From NCBI RefSeq assembly GCF_028858725.1, contig NC_084759.1:88899389-88963388 (forward strand): a stretch of DNA of 64,000 nt. The letters run 5' to 3'. The stretch's first letter is position 1. Each line of letters starts with the position of its first letter. Of the stretch, positions 40,086-50,653 are shown piece after piece. This DNA is from Colius striatus (Eukaryota > Chordata > Aves > Coliiformes > Coliidae). The notes under the pieces are model-generated. The model ran no database searches. It was not told the DNA's origin and saw nothing but the letters and a program-made list of their open reading frames with translations. The translations under genes were made by a program, and so were the position numbers.

Positions 40086-40255
40086 AAAAAACCAAAAAGG
40101 GGCCACAATAGCACCACCACCCTCACTATTATTAATACAAAGGCTTTTTCTCTAGTTTTCATGCATTTAATTGAATCATTTGGTTTAGGGCACTGCAGTT
40201 CCTTGAGAGCTAGTGCATGCCCCAGCTGAAGGATCAGTTACCGTTTGATCATCCC

Positions 40256-40830
40256 CTAAGGCACCCTCATCATCAAGGCTCCTGAGGAGATCCCCAGCAT
40301 CCAGGCTGGCAGCTCTCTATCCATCCCATGGTTGGTCAGGGAGAGCGTGTCTGTCTCCTCCACCATAGCTGCTTCCAATGACCTGTTGACAAAGCTCTTC
40401 CCCATCTCCTGATGGACTGCTGCAGCTGGAGGAGGACTGGGTTGTTCCAGAAATGACTCAGCCAGGCCAGGGGCAGGATGCCCTGCCTGGCCCATCTGAG
40501 CTCCTCCTCTGCAGCCTGCTGTTGGGGTGCTTCAGGCTGAGGGAGCCGCTGGGCAGCTGCATGGTGGGGAGTTGCTGCTACCTGGAGGACAACTATCAGT
40601 GTCCTGGGAAGTATGATGATGTGCTCCACATAGCCATCATCTGCTCATACAGAGTGAAGGATGGACAAGATGGCTCCATTGCAGAGGGGGCACTCAAGCT
40701 TCCTCTCAGCCCATTGCAGGATGCACTGGTAGCAGAAGGTGTGCAGGCAGGGCATGACAAGGGCAACCTCCTTCCAGACATCCAGGCAGATGGGACAGAG
40801 TTCGTCCAGCTCTGTGGCCTCACTGTCCAT
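40256..40830 (-). pseudogene. TOPORS-like RING-finger retrocopy, disabled
   Basis: Reading leftwards from Met at 40830, the frame encodes a complete C3HC4 RING: CPIC, then 12 residues, CLHTFC, YQC, 10 residues, then CPLC. It continues NGAILSILHSV. TGA at 40647-40645 then interrupts the frame, which continues without shift as ADDGYVEHII and later AAEEELRWARQG. A frameshift around 40400-40440 moves the rest (ending near VEETDTLSLTNHGMDRELP) to another frame. From family knowledge, RING followed by a SV-ADD-like block and an AEEEL-WARQG-like block is the layout of the TOPORS-like genes expanded in birds, relatives of the E3 ligase TOPORS. With one stop and at least one frameshift it cannot make the full protein. 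A truncated 61-residue RING peptide is possible but unproven. Confidence 0.75.
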
Positions 40831-41884
40831 GTGCTGCTGTGGGCTCTGGGGAGCTGTAAGTGCAACACTTCTCTATCTTTCTTCACAGGCTCTGTGGCAG
40901 TGGGGCTAAAGCTGAAAAGGGAGAGAGGCCCCAGTCGATGACTGGCCCAGGGAGGGGGACAGGAACTGCCCAGGTCCCTCAAAAAGGAAACCGTCCCAGA
41001 TCCTCAAGGTGAGATGTCCTCTCCCAGCTCACCTCTGCTGCCACAAGCACAGGTGCAGGCTGCACTGGCCGCCTGCAGCTGGCAGTGCCAAGGAAATCCT
41101 TCTCTGACTGGGGTTGAGTACTCAAGTACAACATCACAGGGACATCACAACAGCCCATCCGTGCCCACGTCACTGGCCCAAGGCAGCGTTGCAGCCCCAC
41201 CATGGGTGAGTTACTGCAGCATCACTGCCCACTCCATCCCTTATGCCTTGCCTCCTGCTCATCATTCGTGTTTTACACCAGTCACTGAGGCTTCAGCAAT
41301 GTCTTCCCAGGGACTTACAGATCAGGTCATTCTGGCTGTGGTAGATGCCCACAGGCACATATAGCAGGAGAGTTCACTCAGGAATACCTTGTGCCTCATT
41401 GAGAGGAAGAAGGACAAAGTCTCAACAGGCTCTGCCCACAGCCCAGCTCTGCTGGCCGTGCCTCTGGGCTCTCCTGCTTCCTCCCATAAGGCATCAAAGA
41501 CAGTATTTGGCTTGCTCTGGCAAGTCTTCTATCTTGCTCCCCTGGCCAGAAAGCACAAGGGTGATCCCCTCTGCTTACTACCTGTGAGGCCTTTTCTGGC
41601 CACTGTCTTCTCTTTGGGGTCCTGGAGACAGGTTACCCAACCAGAGGGGCTCAGAGAAGGCAAGGAGGGTCTATGAGGATGGTTCAATGCAGAGCAGAGG
41701 TGGCGTCAGGGCACCTCATAGCACATTAGACTACCTATGGGGAAGGCATCAAGGGGAAGGGGACAGGCTTGTCGCAGCATTGCCTGATAGGAAAATGAGA
41801 GACAGTGGCATCTCCTGAAACTAGAGAGGTTCAGCCTGGAGAGAAGGAATCATGAAACACTCTAGGAAGCTTGGTTCAGTGTTT
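40831..41884. other. GC-richer flank upstream of the RING pseudogene
   Basis: This is less AT-rich than the surroundings, with long overlapping open frames on both strands (116 codons at 41014, plus; 128 codons at 40596, minus). Low stop density from GC content is the simplest explanation. It may be the 5' part of the retrocopy or of a host element; I recognise no domain. Confidence 0.5.
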
Positions 41885-41990
41885 GACCACTCTCTTAGTG
41901 ACTCCACCACCTCCTTGGTCAGCCTGTTCCAGTGTTTAACAACCCTTTCAGTGAAAAAGTTTTTCCTAATGTCCAATCTTTAACCCTTTG
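41885..41990 (-). mobile_element. CR1 LINE fragment without tail
   Basis: GACTCCACCACCTCCTTGG, then CAGCCTGTTCCAGTGTTTAA, then CCCTTTCAGTGAAAAAGTTT: the reverse of the CR1 block just before the end of ORF2. No 3' tail is present. Confidence 0.8.
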
Positions 41991-44045
41991 TACAAGCATA
42001 TCCTGTGGGATTCCAGAGGCGATACTGAAACAGTTTCATTTCTTTATGTGTTTATCTGTTTATTTGCAAAGCTTTCAGTGTGTATGTCAGAGACGATGTC
42101 AGCCAGGAGACACTTTATTTCCAGCAGTCCAGTGTACAGAAAATTAATTTGGAGAGTCTGATACAGGAAAACAGTCCTACATACATGTCCTTCTCTCTCG
42201 CTCTCCATTTAGAAGGAAACCTAAATTGATGTTGTTTCTAACTTTAGTAATGTATTTCAAATAGAGGATTAACTCATCTCTAAAGCATGTGTTTCACTTG
42301 TTCTCCAAAGACATTAACAGCAAGGTTATATGCTTTCAAAGAACATGTGGCATTTACCCACCTAGAGAGTGATTCAGGAGCCAAAACTCAATTGCCTTGT
42401 GCCTTTCAGACATCTGAGGGTACCTTGTCCAGACTCCGGCCGCTGCTCTGAAGGGTAACAGTTCTTCCAGAGGCCACATGTCCTAAACTAACCCTGTGCC
42501 AGTGGTACACACATTCTTTGGACACCCAACTTGGCACCTTCTACCTCCCACCAACTGCTGATGGCAACTAGGTACTTAAATGCTTCCTTGTGGTATTTAG
42601 CTTTGGATAAATTCAAACAGGGATAATGTAGCTCCTGTGAATCTAGTGTTATGCAAGTTAATAAATAGAATATTAATAGGTAGCTGCACATGTAATAATT
42701 GTTTTGCTGGTCGCTGGAAAGAAAAACAAAGGCAAGATGTGCTACTCAGAAATAAGAAGAGCTTGCTAGAAAAGGCCTCAGTTAACAGATGATTGTCAAG
42801 TTAAGCTGTAAAAAAATACACCTGAGTAAGACAGTTCGTGGGCTGATTTTAGTTTGCATGGTTTGTAGAGTCAGTAGCAATTAGCTCTTCTGAAGTTAGG
42901 CTAGAAAAGGCTTGAAAATGAATTTTAAATAGCTGTGATAAGCTGTGAAACACACCCTAAGACTCTTGTCCACTGGGTCTTTACAAAGTGCCATGCTGGC
43001 TCATTTCAGATTTCCATTCTTCCTGGCCTTGCTGTAAGATGCCAAGTTAGAGTTTTTACATCCATAGTAGGTCAAAGACAGTCTCACTCTGTTATGAAAG
43101 AACATGAGGGATACTTTTTCTAATTTAAAAGTAAATGGTTATTAGTTTTCACCCAGGGTTGATTTTTGCTATGTGCATAGGGAGGGAATCTTCTGTTAGC
43201 AATTCTTACAATCCCTCCTTAGTGGAATGGCCCTAACGAAATAATCAATATCCATCCAGCTCCATTTATTCTGGAATTAAGAGACTCTGTAGATTCCCTC
43301 TCCCCATCCCCACAGCTTTGAGGGAGCGAAAAAAAAAGGCTAAATCTAAGCAATCCATTCATCCAACCTAGAGCAAAAAGGAACTGATCAAACACAGACC
43401 AGCCTCACCTGGTCAAGGGCATAATGTCAGCGAACACGAACAGTAACCTGGAGGGGAGGGGATCATTGAGTGTCATTTCCCTGCGGCAGCAAAGTCAGTA
43501 ACCAGGAGAAAAAACAGCCTTTGGCTGACTGGATTTGTCAGATGTCTCGGTTTGCTCCTGCACCACCGTCTAATGGGATTCAGCACTGCACTCGAATACA
43601 CCCTGATGCTTGGATGGGAAGGAGGGAAGAGAAGGAGGCATATTAATAATGCACCGAGGCATCCTTGTCAGCTCTCAGGCTGTTCGCTCCCAATTTGCAT
43701 ATGCTCCAAGTTGTAAGAAAACACTTTGCACAGCAGTGTTGCATTTAGCAGAAATTACATTATAATTTCAGATGTGGAAACTTCTATTCCAGGTCAGAAG
43801 CAGTGAGATGTCCCATCGGGCTGTGCAGTCATTATCCTAAACAATTGAAATGCATGCTTGCACTTAATCAAAATCAAGGGGAGATGTTACTCCTGCCTCC
43901 ACTTGCCAATTCAGCCCAAAGTGGAACAAGAATATTAAACTAAATTAGAAACAATGTTATTTCCCAATAATTTCCTTATGAGCTGGAGTGTGGCCAGAGT
44001 GCTTTTTCAGATACCTTGTATTTGAGTCAACATCTCTATCTATCT
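41991..44045. other. Intergenic; possible non-coding regulatory block near 43.4-43.9 kb
   Basis: No gene was recognised. The part at 43400-43900 has unusually mixed composition and motif content, including an octamer ATTTGCAT at 43693-43700 next to the palindrome GCATATGC. (CTAT)n units begin at 44028 and run into the next CR1. Confidence 0.5.
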
Positions 44046-44472
44046 ATAGAATTCTTTTTGGTTGGAAAAGATCTTTAAGATCATCAAGTCCAACCACAAA
44101 CCTCACACTGCTAAGCCCACCATTAAACCATGTCCTTCAGCAACTCATCTACACAGTTCTTAAATGTCTCTAGGGGTGGTGACTCCACAACTTCATTGGG
44201 CAACCTGTGCAAGGGTCTAACAGCCCTCTCATTGAAAAAAATCTTCCTCTTCCCCAACCTAAACCTCCCCTGGTGCAACTTGAGCCCATTTCCTCTTGTC
44301 CTGTCATTCATTACCTAGGAGAAGAGACTGACACCTTGATATAACCCCCTTTCAGTTAGTTGTAGAGCGTGATCATGTCTCTCCTCAGCCTTCTCTTCTC
44401 CAGACTAAACAACCCCAGTTCCCTCAGCTTCTTCTCATAAGACTTTTGCTCTAGACCCTTCACCAGCTTCAC
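44046..44472 (-). mobile_element. CR1 LINE inserted in an (ATCT)n tract
   Basis: The reverse of a CR1 end from ATAGAATTCTTTTTGGTTGG through the CAACTTGAGCCCATTTCC block to CCCCAGTTCCCTCAGCTTC. CTATCTAT repeats directly abut the left end (44028-44046) and ATCTATCTACC repeats directly follow (44474-44502). Confidence 0.92.
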
Positions 44473-44473
44473 C

Positions 44474-44502
44474 ATCCATCTATCTACCTACCTATCTATC
44501 TA
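44474..44502. repeat. (ATCT)n / (ACCT)n tetranucleotide repeat
   Basis: Seven imperfect units in which ATCC, ATCT and ACCT mix. Confidence 0.85.
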
Positions 44503-47384
44503 AAGCAATCTGTCCCCAAAGAAATCCCCTTCTCAGAGGAGGGAAGAGTTCAGGTGCATTTAGGATCTTTGCTCACACTTTTCTCCTAGTCAGTTGATTG
44601 CCCTGATTTCTGCCAAGGACTGGATAGTCCCAGGAAGCAGAGACTGTACAGATGGAGCCGACCCTTCTCTGTGTCTTGCAATGTGGGGCTCAGAGTTTAG
44701 AGATGGGTGAGAACTGGGGCTTCAAGCTGGGGACTCATATCCCTTTCCTTCAGAGTATTTCCATTCCAGAGTTTGGTATTTTTGGCAATGTTAAGCACCA
44801 GTGCAGAAATACCCAAGACTTTTCTGCAAATCAAAGCCTTAAGCTCCTGCCATATTTTTTTTTTCATTTGGGAAGTAACAAAATAACTGCTGTTAGGTAC
44901 CAGAAGATGACAGCCTTTGTCTCAGCCTTGAGCCCTACTGTGCTAGGCTACTGTACAGCAGGCAGGTCTGGCTGCACCTGATGTTTACCTGGAGTAGACT
45001 CTCTGCAAATGCTGGGCTCTGCCTTTCAGAATTCAGCTGGACATCCTGGCTTTAACCAACATTTTGAATGATGGTGTTCAGGCTATATAATGCAAGGAGT
45101 CTTCAAGTGAATGGTTTGTCCATGAAAGTCCACAGGCCAACACAAGCAGTAATTATGTCTTTTGCTTCATTTTAAGTCCCAGCTTGAGTGAAAAATGTCT
45201 GCTTGGATTGTGAGTGCATGTGACTCACAGTCACATTTCAAAGAGATAGAGGAGTAACAGGGGGAAGACAGAGATGTCAAAGGATGTCTGTCCTATCATC
45301 TTGTGCTTAGTAAGCTCATAAGTAGTGTAAACTCACGCTCCTGCCTGATCTGCTCATGGTTATAGGACATGGCACATCTCACTTTCTCGGACCCCTGGAA
45401 GAGGAGATGGGCAGCTCAGAGGCACCGCTGGCATCGTCTGGCACCCAGAAAAAGCTGCCAGCACCACTCTGCTAAAGCTGCCCTTGCCTCTCATGAGTAA
45501 TTCACTCTTACTTGGGAAACCTTTTTCTCTACTTCATTCTATGTGTCCTGGGTTATTCTGTCTCTATTATGTAAGAGTGGGACAAAAATCCCTGAAGACA
45601 GCAAGAATCAGGGAACAGGAACTGGGAAGCCAAGCGCTACAAATAAAGAGCATGACGGGAATTATAATTGAGGCCTGAAACATTGATGGCCAAGTGCAGG
45701 AGCTGAGTGGGAAAAAGTTACAGTTCACTAACAAAAGGATCATTTAATTTCCCCTTCTGAATTTTCACCAACATGAAATTTGCTTTCTCAGTGGGTGTGT
45801 GGAAAGCAACTGTTGCAGGGAACATTTACAATGCAAAATTATTTGTTTCCAATGGCTCTATGGAAGAAAAACAGCTCAAAATGAAAGGAACTGACTAAAG
45901 CCACTTTTCAACAGAAGAGGACTCTTTGGATTTGTCCATTTTTCTATTTCTTGGTGCTGCTGTCAGGAACCAAAAGCTGAGGTCTGTGCAGAGGACGTAC
46001 GAGCAGTCAGTCCCCAGTGTGTTCATGGTGTGGTTTCTGTCTGGGCAAAGCCCCTGCTGTCAGGCAGCAGAACCTGGTCAATGGGGGGAACTGAGTGGTG
46101 GAAAATCTGTACGTTACTGCCCATCAGATTGCACATTGGCAACATCCCCCTGGGTAGTGTTTTTATTGAAATATCTAACGTTAATTTGTGACAGTGGTTG
46201 GAGGAAAAGTTTGATTCTAGGAAAAGAGATCCATTGTGAAACCTGGGGCTGGATCAAACATGAACTGGAAAGTATTGCTGGTGAACAGCTATTGAAGAGA
46301 CGAAGTGCAGGCTGCAACCACTTGTTTGCCTGAAGTGGATTTAGAGGCAGGATGCACTTTTAGCACCTGGGGTGAATTGAGTCAGACCATTCCCAGTGGC
46401 TGGAGAGATGCTGACTGCTCTAGAGGAGGTTCACATCCCCTGTGCCAACCATGTAGCCCCTGTGACTTTGGCCTTGTGGCTCCTTCCCAGACCCCTCACA
46501 TGGAAAATTTCCAGCAAGAGAGGTTTGCCTTGTAAATTCCCACACCAGGCATTTTAGAGGTTGACTGACAGGCAGGTGACGAGGGAAGGAAAACCTCACT
46601 GGGCTGACGGTGCAAAAAAAAGCCAGATAGCATCTCTCCTCCACCTTCTGCCCATCTAGCTCCAGTGGCTCTGAAGGCTGTCCTGTTTCAGGGTCCCCAT
46701 TCCCATGAGGCTGGTGGATGGGGCAGCTGTGCTGCTCTCCACAGGCAGGAACTGCTGCTGAGGGCAGCAGGAGCTGAGAAGCATGAGATCCTCACAGCAG
46801 CATTTTTCCATCCCTGGTACGGATTCCTATGGCTCACAAAGGTGTTGAAAGGCTAATTATGTGAGATGCTGGGAAGGGCTTGGGCATAGCTGCTGTGGTA
46901 TCTGTACACAAAACCAGCAATTTAATAAAAAAAGAGGCAGGTTGTCTCCCATGCATCATCTCTGCTTGTTTATTTCAGGCTGCCTGATCTATCTGCTCCC
47001 TGGTGCTTCTTATTTCAGTGCTGGTATGGAGTATTAGCCTGGTTTTTTTTTCATCTTTCCCCTCCACTGCTCCTTCTGCCAGTGGTTGCTCTGTTATTTA
47101 TTTTCAAGCAGCCTTTTCACCCGAGGCTTTCCCATTTGTTAGGCATCTAATACAATTCAGTTCCCACCCTACTGCCCATGAACTCAGTGTGAACATTGGC
47201 CTCTCCCGTCACACCCCTCACTTTGAGAGGGCAGAGTACCTGTGGGAGAGGATTTTGCTGCTTTAGCCTTGAGGCACAGCTCTCCCCTTGAAGCACAGAG
47301 ATAACCAGCCCTGAGAAAGAGGTGATAAGATGAAGGACTGATGAAAAAATTAGAATGGGAGCATAGCAAAGAAGCAGCAGGGGT
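44503..47384. other. Intergenic, no gene seen
   Basis: The largest open frame (135 codons, 45926-46333, plus) carries no recognisable domain, and I do not support it as a gene. No repeat family was recognised. Confidence 0.6.
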
Positions 47385-47576
47385 GTGAACAATATAGCTT
47401 AGCCAACCGTTATGCTAGCATAGGCACGTGCTGTGCTTTGAGACTTTTACCCAATTAACATAGAATAAATTTTCCATGAATGGGGAATAAGGGTATATTA
47501 AGGGGAAGCTTTGTCAATAAAGGGGTCTGTTGCACCATGAGCTGAACTTGTCTCTATGACTGATCGATGGCCGCTA
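47385..47576 (+). mobile_element. Short LTR-like segment with TATA-like box and AATAAA
   Basis: Within 60 bases there is a TATA-like TATATTAAGG (47494), then GTCAATAAAGGGG (47513), then a segment ending GATGGCCGCTACA. This compact order resembles the U3-R-U5 arrangement of a short retroviral LTR. A second AATAAA lies at 47464. No target duplication or internal retroviral sequence was found, so this is tentative. Confidence 0.4.
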
Positions 47577-49728
47577 CAAGTACCTCCCACCTCTACTACA
47601 GAAGTGAAGGGCTCTTCCTCCAAACACTGGGGCACTGAGCACCCCTGGTTAGGGAGGGTCACCAAAAGGCTTCCCCAGTCTGTGGCCAGCAGAAAAAAAG
47701 AAATTTAAAAAATAGTGTTTCCACTGAGCTTCAGCCTCAGGGTTTTATTAACAGCAGCAGCTCGCTCCGAGAGTTGTCAGCAGTGACAAAAATTTGTCCC
47801 AGTCTGCTTCAAAATTGGTTTAAGAAAGATGTCTGTCTGATTAATAATTAAGCTAAATGTTTAATGTTTAAACAGGGAAATGGTTCTTATTGTCAGAAAG
47901 GGCATTGAAGCAGGGCTGGAAACTGGTCTATCATCTCTGACCAAAACTGCCCTTTGCAGCAGCGTGGGGCCTGGGACTCACAGGAGTTTCAGAATTGCAG
48001 ATTAAAAATCAACCTCTTTGGTTTCATTTGCCAGTTATGGTTCCTGCAGCAGCCAGACTTGCTTTCCCCCTTAGAAATGGAAAACAGTGCAGCTGCCCTT
48101 GTTAAAACAGTTTGACACCAGTTCAGCCAAACTGAACTTGCACTTGCAACCCAAATGGGTTGCAATAAAAACATCCATAAGGATAACGTGGACCAGGTGA
48201 AAAGCAAAGGTGGGCAGTGTTGGCTCAGGGGTGTTTTCCAGATGATTTGGGGTCCCTTTTGCACATGCACACAAAAGCTGTGAAATTCATATGTCAGGTT
48301 TAAAGTTGGGACAAAAAGGAATGGCTCTGATTGCCACAAAGATACATGTGGATTAATAGTTTTTAACAGATTCTACGTTTTTCAGGTGGCGGAAATATCC
48401 ACCCCAGGGAAAGTGTGTAACGGTGCAGAACTCTTTCATGCCCTCAAAAGGCTCATCAAGAACAAACCTGTGCTCCCTTCCCCAAGCCCTCGGACAGGGT
48501 AGGCCTAGTGCAGAGGAATCTCTGCTCAGTAATGGCTGGAGCTGGGGGAGAACACATTCATCAGGGAGCCCTTGAGTCAAACAGTAGTTCATGTTAGTCA
48601 CTTTTCTCCCCCTTGAAATGTTCTTAAGGTGGATGCTAAACCAACCTGTCACATGACCTGTCAAAAATCCTTTAAACAAGCACTTAATCCTACAGTTTAG
48701 CATGTTCGAAATCCAATTACTGCTTCCTACTGGGACTATTCTCTCCTTTCCATGGAGAGTAATTTGAAGTGCATGTGTAAGTTCAAGGAAGTTGAAGCTG
48801 AAAATGTAGATAGTAATCTGTTCAGGCTTCCCTCCCCGCCCCCCCCCCCCCCTCCCCCCCAAACCAGTACTGGCTGGCTGAGTCTCACACATAATGGTTG
48901 TGAACAATGGACACAGCAGTCCAGGAGACCTTTACTGTCTGTACAACTGCCTGAAGCACTCCTTCACTCTGGAAATGGCTTCTGGTTTGGAGCCTACCAG
49001 CACCTAGGCTGAGATTGGTCTGTGCTCACACCTACAAAGCTTTTGTGAAAAAAAAAGTGAGAGGACATACGAGTGTGGTTGAAGCAGAGGTCAGGAGCGA
49101 AGTCAAATTGGGCAGGCAGGGACTTTTGTTGGTGTATACATGTAGATGATATTGAACAGAGCAAGAGTCTGGTGGCTGCTGCACGTGATGTGCCTCATGA
49201 TTTAACACAGGTGCATAGACACACCACGTTCCGCAAAGTCACAAAAAACAAGACAAGAAAGAATCTGAACAAAAGCTTATAGAAGAGCTCCTTTTATCAA
49301 GGTTCAGGACTACTGAGAGGCACATCTCACCCATGTTGAATGACAGTTCATGGACACATAAAACGCTCACATTTCATGGCAAAAAAAAAAAAAAGACTGT
49401 TTAATGATGGTACATTGTGAAACATAGATTCCAGACTGCAGTTAAACACTAAAGTGATTATTTTAAGTGTATCATGTACATAATAAGAGCAGAACAGGCA
49501 GATGCATCCAATTACTGTAATTTACAAGGCAGTAATTCAAGCCCCAAATATATTTCCCCTTATCGGAGGAAGACAGTACAGATCACAAGCAATACCAGGG
49601 GCAGTGAACTGACAGGGAGCCATGAAGCTGCTGCCATTTGGAAAAGAACAGCAAGCGCCTGCTGCAAGTCAGAGGGGCTTTAACTTGGCCAACTCCTTTC
49701 ACTCCCTTTTAACAGCCAATGGCCAGGA
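47577..49728. other. Intergenic, no gene seen
   Basis: It contains the C-rich run at 48831-48860 and a poly(A) run at 49380-49394. The 184-codon open frame on the minus strand (48353-48907) crosses the C-run and shows no known domain. Confidence 0.6.
48831..48860. repeat. C-rich homopolymer tract
   Basis: Thirty bases are almost all C, with three non-C interruptions. Confidence 0.95.
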
Positions 49729-49788
49729 GGGATGGGATGGGATGGGATGGGATGGGATGGGATGGGATGGGATGGGATGGGATGGGAT
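49729..49788. repeat. (GGGAT)12 pentanucleotide microsatellite
   Basis: Twelve perfect GGGAT units. Each unit gives a G-triplet separated by two bases, so the plus strand fits the G-quadruplex pattern G3N2 repeated many times. Confidence 0.98.
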
Positions 49789-50284
49789 GCTCTTGGGCTG
49801 GGAAGTGACCAGGAGCCACTCCACAGTTGGATGTTTGCACAGTAGTCACCACAAGAAAGGTTGCTCACGCTTCCCCTCTCACTGTTGAGCAAGCTGCTTC
49901 GTGCTCATTATCTCTCCTTGCCCATCTCACTTCACGTGGTGATGATTAATCATTAATCATATGCATCTGAAACTTAATTTGTCAATTTTAGATCTGATTG
50001 GTGTGATGGTCTCTTCTGTGCAGCGGGGATGTGATGGGAATAACCTCAGCTATTCATTCTGAGCTGCTAACTGAGGGGAGCACATAAGGGCATTTATTAT
50101 CTTGTGGTAAAAAAATCCTAAAGCAGCAAGTGGAAACAAATGCATTCCCCAAGGCCTCTTTGCCCCTTTCAGTAAAGGTGTGATCTGCATTTTGTCTTGT
50201 CTGCATCAGGAACATATCACTGATACAATCATGTCCAATAAAAACAAAAGGAAAAGGCAAAGGCAAATTGGAATAACAACACCC
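49789..50284. other. Region beyond the MAOA 3' end
   Basis: It contains an HNF1-like palindromic site (49945-49957) and a second possible MAOA poly(A) signal at 50099-50094. It may be 3' UTR of a longer MAOA transcript. Confidence 0.5.
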
Positions 50285-50497
50285 CCTCCCCTCCTCTCCC
50301 AATTGATTTATTTCTGTTTAGCTGGTAGCAACTGCGGTAGATTTGATGCATTAATCATGGTACAAAAATGAAAAATCACAAACAGAACAATTTTTGCCCT
50401 TTCCAGCTGTCTGTGCTGCTTCTCTCCAAAAATACCACTCATCTAGTAAAAGGGAAGGAGAGGGAGTATACAGCTTCCACTGGACTTGTGGTCCTCA
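50285..50497 (-). other. MAOA: MAOA 3' UTR, proximal part, with AATAAA signal
   Basis: Downstream of the stop, the first AATAAA on the minus strand lies at 50312-50307, about 185 bases after the stop codon, so cleavage near 50285-50297 is expected. A second AATAAA at 50099-50094 could give a longer form; mammalian MAOA transcripts are known to use more than one poly(A) site. The end position is inferred. Confidence 0.6.
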
Positions 50498-50653
50498 CTA
50501 GTTTCGAATTAGTAGTCCCTTTTTACAGGCAAACAGCCCTGCAGCGACCACAGAGGTGAAACACACAGTCGAGCTAAGCAGGCACAGCAGTCCCTGCACT
50601 GATGGCAGATTCCTCTCCCAGAAGGTGGTGGTGAATGGTCGGGACGGGACATC
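50498..50653 (-). CDS. MAOA: MAOA exon 15, membrane anchor and stop
   Basis: The acceptor is CCACAG and the coding part is 156 nt, ending with TAG at 50500-50498. It encodes 51 residues beginning [10 protein letters not shown] and [10 protein letters not shown]. These are followed by a hydrophobic helix of about 25 residues (rich in Leu, Ser, Val, Cys and Ala), a Lys-Lys pair and the tail GLLIRN. This is the single C-terminal helix that anchors MAO in the outer mitochondrial membrane. The segment is three residues longer than the human one. FWERNLPSV is A-type. Confidence 0.95.
   Translation of the reverse strand, partial: DVPSRPFTTTFWERNLPSVQGLLCLLSSTVCFTSVVAAGLFACKKGLLIRN

Noticed and set aside
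40979..41364. Open frames on both strands upstream of the RING pseudogene
   Set aside because: Overlapping frames on both strands in GC-richer DNA with no known domain; possible flank of the retrocopy only.
45926..46333. 135-codon open frame, plus strand
   Set aside because: No recognisable domain, start context or splice partner was found. The length is within chance for 50 kb of intergenic sequence.
48353..48907. 184-codon open frame, minus strand
   Set aside because: It crosses the 30-base C-rich tract (giving a Gly/Arg run) and shows no known domain. It is consistent with chance.
49622..49892. Open frames reading GWDGM and SHPIP repeats
   Set aside because: These are translations of the GGGAT microsatellite.
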